In this document: positions 63,301 through 64,000 of the stretch, in pieces
Layout: every line of letters starts with the position of its first letter
Position numbering within the stretch: position 1 is the first letter of the stretch
Assembly: GCF_001424165.1 (NCBI RefSeq)
Contig: NZ_LMOJ01000002.1
Span: 1 to 64,000, forward strand
DNA length: 64,000 bases
Direction: 5' to 3'
Source of the DNA: Massilia sp. Leaf139
Lineage (GTDB): Bacteria > Pseudomonadota > Gammaproteobacteria > Burkholderiales > Burkholderiaceae_D
Translations under genes and position numbers: made by a program
Notes under the pieces: generated by a model
Database searches by the model: none
What the model was told of the DNA's origin: nothing
Seen by the model: only the letters and a program-made list of their open reading frames with translations

Positions 63301-64000
63301 GACCACCGCCACATCTTCCTCGATCCGACCCCGGACGTCGCGGTCTCCTTCGCCGAACGCCAGCGCATGTTCGCGCTGCCGCGTTCGTCGTGGGAAGACT
63401 ACGACAAGAGCCTGATCTCGGCGGGCGGCGGCGTGTTCCCGCGCTCGGCCCGTTCGATCGAACTGTCGCCGCAAGTGCGTGCAGCCCTGGACATCGAAGA
63501 AACCTCGCTGGCGCCGGAAGAGCTGATGCACCGCATCCTGCTGGCGCCTGTGGATCTGTTCTACAACGGCGGCATCGGCACCTACATCAAGGCCTCGACC
63601 GAGACCCACGCGCAGGTGAAGGATCGCGCCAACGACAACATCCGCGTCAACGGCAATGAGCTGCGCTGCAAGGTGGTGTCCGAAGGCGGCAACCTGGGCG
63701 CGACCCAGGCCGGCCGTATCGAGTTCGCCCTGAACGGCGGCCGCATCTTCACCGATGCGATCGACAACTCGGCCGGCGTGGACTGCTCCGACCACGAAGT
63801 CAACATCAAGATCTGGCTCGACACCGAAGTCAACGCCGGCAAGCTGCCTGAAGCCGACCGTAACCGCATCCTGAACGAGATGACCGGTGCGGTGGAGGAT
63901 CTGGTCTTGCGCGACAACACCCAGCAGACTCGCCTGCTGACGCGCGAAGTGCAGGCGCAGGTCAACGGTTCCATCGTCGACAGCTACGCTGCCCTGATCA
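60349..64000 (+). CDS. gdhB: Large NAD-dependent glutamate dehydrogenase (5' part, 1217 codons)
   Basis: The open frame runs past the window end, so only 1217 residues are seen of an enzyme that is usually about 1600. It belongs to the 180-kDa NAD-GDH class, which oxidises glutamate to 2-oxoglutarate and ammonia. The ACT-like N-terminal region is followed by the catalytic core FRGGPVARGGLRWSDRMED-type segment (here RGGPVARGGLRWSDRMED), VKNAVIVPAGSKGGFVCK and the nucleotide-binding part GVGDMSGDVFGNGVLLS, EGGNLGATQAGRIEF. TTTGGAG precedes the ATG. Next to arginine catabolism, it would feed glutamate into the TCA cycle. The gene symbol follows Pseudomonas usage. Confidence 0.95.
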   Translation, partial: MKDMPQDLRTQTLNLVTSQPAAGATDNVRALISAWLGSLDEEDLAGTAPQALAPVLWDGFMQVAKRTGDGCQIAQLRYTDTRGGMATALLILNPDMPYLVDSFVMALRKERVLAAGVMNAVLPVQRDANGVMTAVGTAGAPLESYVLVLLNDELAFEELDKLTARIRMVANDAAVVHRDALAMGDRMTAVAAAAAANGTPAGQEVAAFLEWAKNEGFEPFGYAYYEVQPGQSQLVRDIPSRIGVLKDTAHPVYGTCLANIPGELSTLSSRAETLSIVKADVEGTLHRDQPLDFIGVRNTDAQGNILGEHCFVGLFTRAATSTPLARLPFARGRVAKVLSLAGVRQEGFRAEKFLEILESLPRTETVEADPEWLAQVCGSVVSLYKQPRPKVFARRDVYGRHLNALVYLPRERYSAAVAAALAQALKDSSGAHDVRSFTLVADGPLARVYLIAHGARNPLDLETDIQQPLLAVLDGWHDRFAAMTNGVEEHAQRSSLRKLGANLPVSFVTATAPDVAFRDLQALLNLGHHDRVAVRIEPGSGEGNAARDASIRLYSGENVLSLSRILPALQNAGIAVDREQTWSITTADGVRHHVTALAVDDESGDKLVKAGIAPVAEELFTALFNNEAEDGRMNGLTIEGGLSMREVQLVRAYISYWRQLGSKFSVRYMAETLRAQPALVKEFVNAFVQRFDPALSESERAAGTAKLASLKAGLSSVNHADTEEIMAALVELALATVRTNYFQNTGEKIIFKFDTSNLSLAPEPRPYREIYVFSRRFEGVHLRGGPVARGGLRWSDRMEDYRTEVLGLVKAQMVKNAVIVPAGSKGGFVCKQMPKDAAREVIAAEGEACYRMFISSLLELTDNRVRGAIVPPENTVRHDQDDPYLVVAADKGTATFSDIANGIAVQRGFWLGDAFASGGSNGYDHKKMGITAKGAFEAVKRHFYEIGHDMSTTPITMVGVGDMSGDVFGNGVLLSRQLKVLAAFDHRHIFLDPTPDVAVSFAERQRMFALPRSSWEDYDKSLISAGGGVFPRSARSIELSPQVRAALDIEETSLAPEELMHRILLAPVDLFYNGGIGTYIKASTETHAQVKDRANDNIRVNGNELRCKVVSEGGNLGATQAGRIEFALNGGRIFTDAIDNSAGVDCSDHEVNIKIWLDTEVNAGKLPEADRNRILNEMTGAVEDLVLRDNTQQTRLLTREVQAQVNGSIVDSYAALI

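Noticed and set aside
60220..63795. Very long open frame on the minus strand (about 1190 codons)
   Set aside because: It mirrors the glutamate dehydrogenase gene; the translation is low-complexity Arg/Gly/His/Val-rich and has no domain, as expected for an antisense frame of GC-rich coding DNA.

Overview
The window is GC-rich, densely coded chromosomal DNA from a betaproteobacterium, most likely Oxalobacteraceae of the Massilia/Janthinobacterium type. This is an inference from three things: the gene order recG / queA-tgt-yajC-secD-secF, a Pseudomonas-like two-subunit arginine succinyltransferase next to a large NAD-glutamate dehydrogenase, and many dispersed CGTAGGGTGGGC intergenic palindromes. 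No insertion sequence, prophage, CRISPR array or tRNA was seen.

Layout. 1-135 is the 3' end of a 5S rRNA gene and its terminator, so an rRNA operon ends here. 271-9194 holds a secreted protein of unknown function, a drug-type MFS exporter, a PagL-like lipid A deacylase, a beta-hydroxyacid dehydrogenase, an M20 amidohydrolase and a molybdopterin oxidoreductase. 9175-18086 holds a lipoprotein peptidase, two tandem fadD genes, phoD with a thioesterase, and an Atm1-type ABC exporter. 18251-24916 groups asparaginase, an amidohydrolase, a dicarboxylate/amino-acid symporter, an orphan GlnQ-type ATPase, pyrC and a DUF3025 gene. 25037-26541 encodes two secreted proteins of unknown function. 26546-34506 is recG facing away from the conserved queA-tgt-yajC-secD-secF cluster.

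34507-35001 is the most interesting stretch. It holds no gene but carries two tandem small-RNA-like units. Each has a CRP-like box about 42 bp before the predicted start, a -10 element, an identical 32-nt body and its own intrinsic terminator. 35002-39252 carries a membrane protein, an HDOD gene with a possible leaderless start, a MarR/93-residue pair, an EamA transporter and a GlxA-type regulator.

39255-53695 is a full Tad (Flp pilus) locus. The minor pilins tadE, tadE2 and tadG run leftward. A NarL-type two-component system, an unlisted 44-residue membrane protein, flp, cpaA, an extra AAA ATPase, cpaB, cpaC, a small lipoprotein, tadZ, tadA, tadB and tadC run rightward. 53881-60102 is the arginine succinyltransferase pathway (astC, aruF, aruG/astA, astD, astB) without astE. 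From 60349 the large NAD-dependent glutamate dehydrogenase runs off the end; it would oxidise the glutamate that this pathway yields.

At least six intergenic copies of one palindromic repeat family separate transcription units. Gene starts given here were chosen from ribosome-binding sites, signal peptides and family length, and are often downstream of the longest possible frame.
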